Positions 14,701 through 27,200 of a DNA stretch of 64,000 nucleotides are shown here, one piece after another (positions within the stretch are counted from its first letter, which is position 1; each line of letters starts with the position of its first letter). The notes beneath the pieces were generated by a model that saw nothing but the letters and a program-made list of their open reading frames with translations, was not told the origin of the DNA and searched no databases. Source of the DNA: Mesocentrotus franciscanus (lineage: Eukaryota > Echinodermata > Echinoidea > Camarodonta > Strongylocentrotidae); contig CP137667.1 in NCBI GenBank assembly GCA_037976565.1, positions 31,796,459-31,860,458 of the forward strand, in the 5' to 3' direction. Made by a program: the position numbers and the translations under genes.

Positions 14701-17700
14701 GACTAAAATGTATCACTTCTATCCATTGAAGGGGCACTGCTTTCGAGGAGGGGGGGGGGGGCAACCAGTTGTATAAAATGGAAGAAAATCTTAAGAAAAA
14801 GGGAACCTACTTGCGTACGGTGTTATTCATTATTTCCCTTCCCCTCTCTTATCTCAATCTCTCTCCCCACCCCCCTTTATAAGTGACCCTAGCTATGCCA
14901 CTCTTTGGTCTCATCCTATCCTTGTTTTGTTTCAATATAAAGCAATAAATTCTACCTAATCAATTTGAAAATTTTATGAATATCTATAAACTGACAATTT
15001 CTGTGCCTTTAAAAAAACACAATTTAGAAGATCCCTAAAAGTATTATTTTCACAAAATTACCCATAACTACATTAAACATTTGAAAGAAGGGCAGAGTGA
15101 CATGCATCACAAAAAGAATGCAATGAAGGACTAATGACCTTCTCCCTCCAACTCAAAAGACCCCCAGGCCATTTTGTTTATACAAGCTACCATCAACAAA
15201 TACTTAACCAGGAATTGATGGAAAGCGCTTCCCCATTAGCCTCGATGGACATGGATGAGCTTGAGATACATGTGCAGGAATTAATTGGGTCTTCTTGAGA
15301 AAAGAGTCCAAATTTGAAGTTCCCTGTCTCCATGAGCCAGAGTTGGTCACTACAGTTATTAGCTTGATCAGTTGTGATCAGGCAATACCCACAGAACAGA
15401 ATTAAGCTGCCTCTTTAAGTTAAAAATGAAGGCTAATGAGAACAGGCCTCATGTTGTGACACTATGCCTTCACCAGCTTCCGAAGAGCATGTTAACAACA
15501 ACCTCTAAGGTCACTCTGCAAAACAAACGTCTCTGTTCCACCAAATGGTAGCTCAACAACCCCTCCGCACCCTTCCTTCCAGGCTTTCTCCGGAGGGTAC
15601 AAACAGAGTGCCGTTTGCGGTCAACTCCGACCGCCTAACAAGCCGTAACGGGCTCTTTCCTGGGCGTGCAACAGGAAGAGCTTGGGCAAGGTTATCTAGT
15701 TAAGAGGGGCTTGATGATAAGCTCTTGGCCCAGATTTGGAGTGTAGAAAATGTGGAAGTCCAAGATGCTATCCATTTCAACTTTAAACCCGTTGACTTCT
15801 GATTTCTCTTGATCCCATAGGCTTAATACATGGCCCACCCGGTACCAGTACAAAATGGTTTACATAGAATACTGTACCCTATTATCTACAGTAGGCTAGT
15901 CAGAATTTGTTATTTTGCCGGTCAAATAAACAAAATTCCTCTGTAGTTCCTTCAAGTTCTTGTTTAAGTTTTTTGATATCTAAAAAAATACTCCTACTAG
16001 CTCAACTTTTTTATGAGTTGACTACTGTAATTTATTTTCACTTCACAATGCACCATAATTTAATAGCATTGTTAACTTTTAATGGCCATTTTTTTATAAC
16101 TTTTACGACTCGGGCGACAGAAGAAGAAGTGAGATTCCATCTTTGCATCACTTAACACAAAATGTTGAAAAATGAGTTCACATTCTTCTGTCCTTGGGTC
16201 TGAAAAGACGAGATGCACCTATTTGTGTATACTTAAGTTGTTGCTATATCTTTGGCATGTATGCGAAATACATATCAGCAAACTGATGTATAACCACTAG
16301 AATGGAAACACAATAAGGTTAAAGGTTAAAGGAATAAAATGAAGAAGCATATATGAAAAGATAAGCACCTCTTGCAGTGTTTCAGTTTCCTGAATCTCTA
16401 ACTCTTCGACGTCAATCTCGAGCTGTTCTATTTTCTTGATGGTCATCACCCTTGCCTCCTCCAGCTTTTGCATGGCCACCGATATCTCATCCGGACTCAG
16501 CTGAGTATTCCCAGAGGGGGTGGTACAGTCATTCACACAGCCAGCATCACAAGGGGCAGGGTGAGCATCAAAGGGGGTGTGGAGAGATTAGAGGAATGGC
16601 CGTAGCAACATCATCAGCATTGGCAGGGAGGGGGAAAGCAAGTTGTAAGAGCATTCGAGTAGGAAAGGGGGATAAGAAGGAAATGCAATTCAAAATAAAG
16701 AGAATCAAAACAAAATTAGGAGAAAAGTGTAAATCATAAAATCAACTCAAAACATTAACAAAACTTTGGAAAACTGTACAAATAGAAAGTACCGGTATAT
16801 AACTGAGGAAACAATTACTACAATACCAAATCAAAGTTTAAATAAAAAGATGGCTTCCAAATATTGTTATTCTTATTATTTTCTTATTTTTGTGGAAGTA
16901 TAACAATGAAAACATAAACTGAGAGGACAATAATCACTTAGATAGTAAAAAGAAAAACAAGATCAAAGCAAAAAACTGTTATGAATCCATAAACAAAAAT
17001 AAAAGCAGAAATCATATGACAATTACGAAAAAAGGGGAAAAAAATAAGGTACACAAATGGTGAGAATTAAGAGGTAAAGAAATAAATCAAATAAAAGGGA
17101 AGTTTTATATCCTATAATTTCCCATCACAATTTTGACATGATTAAATGAGGGGAAAATCTTCAAAACAAAGGTACCCTTTCTCCCACATCTTTACGCTTG
17201 TCAGAAAACGCAAAAATAGGAAGTTCTCTGGTATCAAATTACAGAACAGAAAGAAACCTCATGCATCCACTTACAGCTCATGCTCTAATCAATTAGAATG
17301 TGCAAATTATTTCCATGGACCACTGACAATTTGTAAGTAGATCATAAGAAGTACAAATGCTCTCAGTCACCTACCAATGGAGCACTCAGGTGACAAGTCA
17401 TATTACATGTCACATGATGTGTCACCTGACCATTCAAGGCTAGGATGCAGTTGCATTGTACTCACCATCTCATCCCCAGCTTTCATATCCTCGATGCCAT
17501 CCAGACTGGACCGGCTTCGAGGTGGCTTAGGCGGTGGTGACCCTTCATCCCCACTCCTGGTGTCTTCTACTGCTGCTTTTTCTGCTGAGAAAACTTCTGC
17601 TTTGGCTTCCTCTGCTTTGGCTTCTACAGCTCTGGCTTCTTCGACCTTGACAGCTCCTGCGACCACGTCTGCAGGAGGGCTGCTATCGGGATCCTTCAGC

Positions 17701-20700
17701 TTCTCAAACCAGACCTTTGGAGGCTCGTTCTCCGCCGCAGACAACGTAGAGGAAGCGGACACTGTGGATGACTCGGACACTACTTGGGCAGGGATTGCAT
17801 CAGGTGCTGCATCAACCTCGTCCATGTTTGTTTCAAGTACTGATAGATTAGTCGGGAATGCAGGATCTACTTCGAGCGGGAAAGTGGGCGTGTGGACGTC
17901 CCTTGGCGTCGAGGAGCCGCTCTCGATGGTGCTGTCACTGAGTTCGCTCTCACTGGGTTTTCCACTTGACTTTTCGTGTTTGATCTGTTCCTCGTACTCC
18001 GCGCAGATGTTGAGGATTTCCTCCATGCGAAGCCGCTCCAAGGTGGCCATCTTCTGCTCCTGTTTGCGTTCTCGACAGCCATCTTGTGCTGCATGCAAAG
18101 CTCCTTCTGCTCAGGATCCTCAAACTCATCAGGGTCCAGGATCAGCGTATGCCGCGGCTGTTCTTCATTCAGAAGCTTACTTAGCTCGGGTGGTAACACC
18201 CCTGATTTTATCTCTGGAGGGGTATCCGCTTTAAATCTGAGGATTGCATCACCATTCAATTTCGAGTTGGGCACAGATGTACCTACTTGAGGTATAGGAG
18301 TATGCAGTTGACTTTGTGAAGTCAACATGACATTTTGTCCAATGATTTCAGAACTTGATGTGGATGCTAGGCTTATTCCTGACTGTTCTGATCCAGATGA
18401 CCCTCGTTCTGTTGCATTACTTGTGACTGTGGTCAGTGATGTTGAGCTAAGACTGGATCCGCTTGAGGACCGATCTATCTGATCTGACTTCTTGGGAGGG
18501 GTTTTGTTTGAATACAGGCTGCTTTGTCCAAGTTTGACCCGACTTGGTGAATGAGGTCCTCTCTTGTGTTCTAGGGTCCCATGGGGACTTGTTGTAACAC
18601 CCACGTGAAGCTTCTTTGAAGATCCCCCTTCACTGTATCTCACAGAGTCCTCAAACTTTGACCTGATAGCACTGACAGGAGGTTGGTAATCATTTGTGGC
18701 ATTTGTTCCATCATTTTCCTCAAACTCATCATCACATATTGCGGTCTCACGCATGTCCATGGGATTCCCAAAGGGAAACATCGTAGTACCACTACTATTC
18801 GCTCCTGTGTCAGCCCACACATCCGGGTTAGCTGACAAGCCAGAGATGGGAGAAAAGACTGCATCATTCTCGCCTTGCTTCTCGGGCGATTCAGACAGAG
18901 CGTACTTATTGCAGTATGTCTCTGATAACAGATCTTCATCACTAGAAACCTGCCGCATTATCTCTCTCAGCTCTGCTTCAATGCTCTCCTCTAGAGGGCT
19001 CTTCGTGATGGCATTGTGATTACTGTTTGTATTGTTCAACCTGAGATGCACTGGACGACCCGATGGTGTCATCGCTTCCGTGAAACCAACACTGTTGTGT
19101 GTCTCCCCATTTTCCTGATGATTTCCATTCTGTGCGTCTGAGCTGTAAGTTGTTCTGACACCATTATCGATGCCATTCCTTCCCATGAGGTCTGCCTTGA
19201 GTTGCTTGGCCTCTGAGGGGTTGTTGAAGCGAAAGAAGCAGGATTTGCCAAAGCACAACATGGCTCCTGAAGAACAACAAAATCAAGACAAAGCATTATT
19301 CCATGAGCATGAATATGAAACTTTCTTTCATCACCTCAGACCTTGGACAATTTGAGCTTGAACAGCCTCCCAGTAGGAGCTGATGGGAAAAAAAATCTCT
19401 TGGTCAATTCCAGTTTTACAGAACGACATTCCCATTTTTAAAAATTTTGAACAAAGAAAATTATTGACATTTCAATAACGACCTACAATTTAATGACATG
19501 ATAGATCAACTAATAGGAGTTACTTTAAAAACATTTGGGTTTCCTATCAACCATTCATGACGTTTCTGAAATATTCAAGTTTACACTCCCCAGGGTTCAC
19601 AGGAAGGGCAATATCAATACAGGGGGTGTTTCACAAGACAAAGATCGACTTTAAGTTGGACTTAACTATGGCAGGCCATTCAGGCCATTCATGCCATTGA
19701 TTGTGAAACGCCCCCCTGATGTGGCTACCCTTGGAACATAAGACCCTATTCGGTAGGACATCTTTGCCTGCGATAACAAATCTAGATAATGTCTTGCCCG
19801 AGAAACAGTAACAGGGATTCAAACCATGTGGTCCAGCTTGACAACAACACCCCAAACATGTAACCTATCCAAACTCTGTGATGTAACTAACAGTGACATT
19901 TACCTTGAGTTAGTTTGGTAGGACTTGTGATCCTATCCCCATCCACACTGCAGGCTCCTATAGGGTAGAGCACCACGGTGTCGTTCAGGTTCTCTACACA
20001 GCAGTGCTCTGGCAGTACATCTCTGCCGGTGATGAGGACGTCCTGCCTCACGCTAGCTTCGGTGGTTCCAATCTTTGTCTTGCCTGAGGTGAAGAAAAAA
20101 AACACAGAAAAGGAATGTGTTAGTGTAAGTAGAGACTAGAATCAATGGTATAATTGGAAAAAAGGTCTTTTAAAGATGGTGCTGATAGTTGATAGACCCT
20201 GTGGAAGTGGTAATTATTTAATAGAAATGTTAATGGATATGGAACATGATGATGATGATGATGGTGATGGTGGTGGTGATGGTGATGGTGGTGATGGTAA
20301 GGATGATGCTCGTGGTGGTGGTGGTGGTGATGATTCGTGAAAATGAAGCTGATACCTTTAAGAATGTAATAGTACTCAAATTTACAAAATCCACATAATA
20401 ACCCTGTCAAGGAACTTTTGTCAAGGCAATGAGCAGAGTCAATGCATGAAATCCTAAGACATCCCAAAGGGAAAACGTGATATCTCATGGCAGCCAACTA
20501 AAATAAGATAAGTTAGGAAATATCACCGAAAATGATGTTGAAGAAAAGCGTCAACATATTAATCAATATCCAGTAAAATCCATGTTGGACAAAACACAGC
20601 ATCTAAAAAACTATAAAAAGACAACCTTCACCAAGTTCAGTATGGAAAAATGACAGCACCGAAACATTATGCCTCCCTTCATCTTGATATAAAAGGCTAT

Positions 20701-23700
20701 GAGCCATCCTAAACACATCCTTCAAACAAAGAAAAGCAAAGTGATTACTACATAGCAAAGGGAATTACCCCCAAACACATGACCTACGTCACAGACCCCC
20801 TTATTCCAACACTTGGCAATAGCTCCATTCGCACAGGACAGTTTTGAACTGTTAGGTAGCAAAACCTCAACGTTTTTAACTCTTTATATGCCACACAGAT
20901 AATCTCCTTGTTGAAGATTGATCTATGTCAGGTGTTAAAAGGCTTGTCATGGAGCTTATATAGACCTGAAACTGGTAATTTTGCAAAGACATTGTGTTGC
21001 ACAAGGTAATCCCTCCATCAATTGGTGCCTATTGTTTTGAGCAAAATTGCACGTGTGGTAAACGAGCAACCACGCGAAGAGGCAAAAAAAGCAACACAAG
21101 TGTTAATAATGACCTACCAACTAGAATGAGGACCCACATAGGACCGACACAACAAGTGTTCATGGTTTCAAACAACTAGTTTTCAAAGTTTCGAACACCA
21201 TGATGCAGCAAATCACTCATAGTAACTAAACACGGGTGAAATTACAAGTTAATTGTATCTTCACAGCACATAACTTAAAGTGAGTACCCCCCACCTCCGC
21301 TCCCTTCTTGTTGTTTTTGTGTCACCTTTTAAGATCACTCGCAGTTATAAACTTTGAGTAAACTTCAACTTCCAAAAATATGACTGCGTTCCCACAGTCC
21401 TCATATCAAATATAACCTAAAAAATTTAAAACACAAGCTAAAATGAAGTCTGACTGTTGTGCTGTTGTGAGAACTTAGCTAGAGCTCTAATTTCTGTCTG
21501 ACTCATTGCCGAATCAAAGATCGATCAAGAAGGTTGCTTCAACAAACATCTTCTTCATCAGAGCATGAGGAGAGATGAGGAGGGAAGATTTGAGGGCCTT
21601 CTGGTCATCCTAGGAGCAAGGAGGATCAAGAAATTTGCAAAGATCGATCAAAGATGTTGCTTTGACGAACATCTTCCTCATCAGAACATGAGAGATAACT
21701 GATGAGGGATGAAGATTTGAGAGCCTTCTGGTCATCCTAGCAGCATGAAGGATCAAGGAACTTGCAAGATAAAGGACTTGTCACAAAGAGACTGCTTTTC
21801 CTCACAAGTTAATGTTACAGGACATGGATTATCAGACGTTCTCACTTACAGAGAAAGCCAGAAACATGAGGACTATTGCTGCACCTCTCAAAAGCTAGGA
21901 TTATAATCAAAGAATGACCATTTATTTCCATTGCGTATGAATTGTGATGAATCTAGCGATTTCAAGCTATCCAGAAAATCTTTCAAATAGAGAAAGAGAA
22001 TTACTTTATTTGGTAATTATTGAACTTATGATGGTATGATGGTATGATATCATAACTAATATTTGGACCCATACAGCATGTTCGACTTTTCGAAATGAAC
22101 TCAAGGGCAATATCAATACTTTTGTTTGTAGAAATCATTTTCTGATTATGGAATTGTAATGACCACACATGTCAAAGTACAAGGCTTTTAAATTGCCCTT
22201 CGCTTGATTTCTTGAAGTTCTTTGGGATCAGTCATCCTCTATGAGAAAATAAATAACTGCCGGCTTCAGAATCCAATGACCTGAAATTTATTGAATATAT
22301 GCGATAGTATCTAATAAAAAATGAGAGAAACCCATTCCTCTTTAAACTTTCAAACAACTCCTATATGCCAACTCACTACAGCCCCTAGTCTCTGGACAAA
22401 AGCACAGTCTCTAGGCATCAACCTGCTTTAACCTTTTAATCTACTAATCTCTTTATTAAGTTATTAGTCAACGTAGGGGTACAGGCTAGGGTGCATACTG
22501 CTACCCCTCATTTGACAGACGATTGGTGACATTGGTCACTTTTCTTTGACGACATCGGAGGAGGGGTGAATTTGCAAAGTCATGAACTAGCTGCCCTAAA
22601 CAGTCCTTAAGTTCACTGATATTCCAAAAAATTATGTGTAATAAATTTGACAGAAAAGTTTCTGCCCATTCCAGACCAGTGAAATTTTCACTATTTGTCT
22701 CAAACTTTGACATTTTCCTAAATTCTTAAAAGTTATATCCACATGAATTGAACTTATATAAAGTACCGTAAGCAAGAGCTTTCAAACAAGTTTGAAATAT
22801 TCATTTAATGACACATCTTCTAAGATGTTCTTTGGCACATTTTTACAAGATGTTTTATTGCACAGATTTATGTAGCTGGTTAACATCAAACCATATAATT
22901 TTGTAATACCCACAAAGCAAACAGGGTTATATCGTCTGCTTGGAGCCATAAGGGTGTTATGGACTCTGTGTACAATGATAAGAGTTATGCCCTTCTGGCT
23001 CCAAACAGACACTAGGTGTGTCTTCATCAGCTCGAGATTGCCAAATAGCCCGCTATTTCTGATTAGGGATATAAGCCAGAAGTTACAAATCGCGTCTTTA
23101 TCAGCTCGAGTTTCATGAATCTCGAGCTTGAGAAATTAGCTCGAGATATTTTTCGGGCTGGTGAAGACGCACCGGACAAATAGCGGGATTGCTTGCAAAC
23201 TAGCCCAAGATATCTTGGGATGACTATCTCGACCAAATATCCCGCTTATTGCAACTGCGGGCTGATGAAGACGCAAATTAGCTGGATAATTTGCGATCGG
23301 GATAGTTAAAATAGCGGGTTAATTGGCAATCTCGAGCTGATGAAAACAGGCCTAATGTAACCATTATGTACATATCAGCTTTGACCATTATAATGAGCAT
23401 TATCAAAGAATAAGTCCACTTTAAATATAATTGAGGAGTGTGAAGTCTGATAGACATGAGTGCTAAACAAGAACCCACTTATATTATTATTATTATTACT
23501 TATGGTTCTGAGCACATCTCGAGTAATATGTTTCTATCATGGGTATTAAAGTTTCTGAAATAACATTTGAAGAGGATAATTGACATCATGCTTCTAAACA
23601 TGACTGAAAAATCAAAGCGGAACTGTTGCTAATTGTGACAAAATATGATGAGACATGTCTATGCCTGTAGAACTAAGAAATGAGGCCAAATATTATCATC

Positions 23701-24164
23701 TTCATGTGTTGTTAATTTGAGGATTCACCCCTGAACAATGATTCAGTTTTTATCGGTGGGCTCACATTTTTTTCCACTATGAATAACAAAATAATGAGCA
23801 GGATGGCGGAATAACTCAGATAATCAGTATGTGTATCAGAGAGTGTATCATCAATTTGAAGGGGAAAAAAGAGGAAAAAAAGAAGCAAAATGAAACAAGT
23901 TTCTTTATGAGTTCATGTCTAGGATGATAAGGCACAATCTACAGAAGTTGATGCCCTGACGATGCTGTTCAAATTGAGAGAGAGAGAGAGAGAGAAAGAT
24001 AGAGAGAGGGTAAGAGAGAGAAGGGGAGGGAGAGAGAGGGAGAGAGAGATGGAGAGAAAGATAGAGAGAGGGTAAGAGAGAGGGTAAGAGAGAGAAGGGG
24101 AGGGAGAGAGAGGGAGAGAGAGAGAGAGAGAGAGAAGGGAGGAATGGGGAAAGAGAGAGGGGAG

Positions 24165-24200
<36 letters not shown>

Positions 24201-27200
24201 GTGGAGGGGGAATTGAAACCTGACAGAAAATGCTTTGTCACAATTCATTTCTCCATAAGGGTATACTGAAATCTGAAGATATTAAGATCAAGAGGAAGAA
24301 CAGTCAGTCAGTCACATTGATTATAAACATACAGGTAGAAACTAATTGACAGAGAGTACAAGAAAACAGCTTAGTAATGTACATGGAACTAGACTTTCAA
24401 TTACAGGAGAAAGGGAAAGATTTTCAAGATCTTTACAACATTCTTAATTTGGTTTCACTATTGAAATGTGCAATATCATTGAGCCCAATTGGTGACTGGG
24501 GAATATTGTTTCATGTCAATTCAAATGGAGCAATCAGATCTGGGGAGTGTTTCACAAAGACTAAGATCGACTTTAAATTGCACTTAACTATCTATGGCAG
24601 GCCGTTCATGCCACTGTTTGCTTTCACCATTATGATCTTTGGATAATATTTTTTCCTTCAATAATGAATTATCAAAAAATGTAAATTCTGTACATTTGTG
24701 ACCATGATTTGTACGTCCACTGAGAGACCAATGCCAGTAAATCGATCTTAGTCTTTGTGAAACACCCCTGTCCTACTATTTTGTATTTGTGTTGATTTCC
24801 AATACACGCTGTCATTGATCCATGACTACCAAATACCAATGTCAACTCCAGTTCATTGAAGGGAAATCCAAAAGGGGTGAAGTGATGTTATACTTAGAAT
24901 ATATACTTCTTAAAACCCCCATCAGATATCTGCTAGCCCTCAAAAACTTATCTCAAATGTATCTTTCACCAATACAAAGTAACAAATTACCATTATATTA
25001 GATACATGTACATGTCCAAGTACAAAGCAGTATGTTCAATATACTGTACTAGTATAAATGCAGACGATTGGTGTTATGTTCACGCACCGATTGTCTCCCT
25101 TTTCAATGGGAAAACTCGAATGCATGCCAGAGATATAACGTACATGAAGATGAACAAGCAAAAGCTTAGCAAACCCTGTAAAACAGAGAGCATTTCAGCG
25201 TAACAAAACACCTGAGCAAAAATATGAAAACTTACTGTAAGACAAAAGCACAGATTATCTCCAAAATAAATCTTCCAAATCTTCCCAAATCGCCAAGACA
25301 CCATCCACTCCGAGCCGCTCTTGAAGAATGAGTAGTTTCCTCCTAACACTATTGTCCCTACAATGCAGCGAAACTCAGGGACAATACACGCTGGACTCAT
25401 TAAAAGCAGCGTTTAGCGCACAATGTGTCATCTCCTTTCTGTAGTCTGTAAACAAAAACAGCTAACGAGTCGCACGCCTCGCTTCCTTCGCCAGTCAGCG
25501 TTAGCACTTGTTGTCTAAGTAAACTTCCAGCATGGCTTGCATTGGTTTGGTTGAACGCACAAGTAAGTGCAAGACTTCATGAATCAAAGGTTTACTCATC
25601 CAAGGTTTTTCTTATTGGTGTTAAATGTTGTGTGAAAAAATTGGTTAAGATAACGCAGGTCCCATAAATCAAACTCTGCGGTGATGAGTCATTCTATAAA
25701 ATACAAAAAGAATGCTACAAAAACCTCTTCTTTTGCTATAATTTTTTTAATAACTGTACAAACCTCAATTCATCCGTTTACCTTTAATTATTATGGAAGG
25801 TGAGGCTTCATTGAAACTGAACTAATATTGAACTTAAAGTAAAGAACCGTTACTGTCAACTGTTGATCAGTTCAGATGCTTGAATCAAACAATTTCTTCA
25901 TTAAATCCATAGCAATAACCCCTTCTTGACAGATACTTGAAATTGTATTAAAAAAAAAAAAAAAAACGGTCATCAATCACCAAAACATGATTGCAAATAC
26001 GTCAAGGAATCAACCTAAGGCAATTAGATGAGCAGATCTATCAGAAATATTAAATTTGTTACCATCAAAGAATTTACTCAAGTATTGTATTATTGAATTC
26101 TTTACTTAATTTGTTGGTTTTCTTCATTCATAGATAATAATAATAATAAAAGCTGCCAAAGTAACTAGCGCTCAAGCATATCAGGTACCCATTTACATAT
26201 GGGTGGAGAGTGGCAAATGTAGATTAACGTCTTGCCAAAGGACATTAGTGCCGCGGGACTCGAACCCCGTACCTTGTGATCTGCAGTCGGGTGACTTATC
26301 CACTAGACCACAACACCTCTATATGGTTGCATTATATGAAGTGTTGCATCCAAAATCATACAGCCATAATTCAACAAATCCAAATGGTATCAATCTAAGC
26401 ACATCCTTCGATGTTGATCTACGCTTGCTATAAATACCAATTCCAATCAATTCTTTTTTGTGTGCATCTCATCATATTTGAACAAAATTGATCGCTTATA
26501 ATCCTTGATTGTTTTGTCTCCCAAATCACAAAGTCACCATACAAACTCCAAGACCATGCATAAACCAAAGCATATCCGTTGCTGTTGATCTACACCAAAG
26601 CTATACAGAAACTTCCCGAAATGCCAACCACCTTGTTTTTGTGCGTCTCTCACCTTATCAAGCAGAGACAATGATAATGCTAAAAAACACATAGCAGATG
26701 GCAACAACGCACTGCTGGAAAGCATTGAAACTCTACAATGTGACAACCAAGAGACTCCTAATTGTTCAGGATGATCGCCTCGTCACGCCTAGCTCTTTAT
26801 CCTATCATAATTGGCACAAGCTCTGCAGTCCAAAGCAACCTAATCCCCATTCAGGGGTCATTAGTATTTTGATATAATGAGGAGACGAGAGCACTAGTGA
26901 AGGAGCCCCTCTGGACTTGAGAATACTTAATCTTGCTCGAAGGTATGACTTAATCTCTTGCAAGAGGAATATTAATTGACTGGACTTTGATTCGTGCTTA
27001 CCTAGCCTCACTTAAAGCAGAGTTTGACACTTTAACAGAGATTTCGTACCCACGAGTCTCTTTCAACCTAACCCCCACCCCCCATGTTCTTTTGAAATTT
27101 AAAAAAGAGGTCCAAGCATAGAGACTCTAGAAGTTTCTATCTGAATCCCTTGTGAAAAAGTTATGTCAGGAATACAATATAAAATCCATCGATTAACAAG

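Larger units (their letters stand above)
8269..16368 (-). other. PHLDB intron 6 (8.1 kb)
   Basis: Mostly AT-rich, with TA microsatellites at 8382-8401 and 8514-8537 and a GA/GACA tract at 10429-10479. It also holds the TAATCC array (11486-11539), several hairpin-family arms (11689-12070 and 13430-13488), a SINE (13171-13408) and GC-rich pockets at about 12700-12790 and 15550-15680. Stretches 8540-10400 and 13900-15500 hold no gene that I can recognise. Confidence 0.75.

Noticed and set aside
20120..20497. Reading frame with a polyhistidine stretch (and its copy at 31359-31802)
   Set aside because: It comes from the GAT/GGT microsatellite in PHLDB intron 4-side sequence. There are no splice or homology signals.
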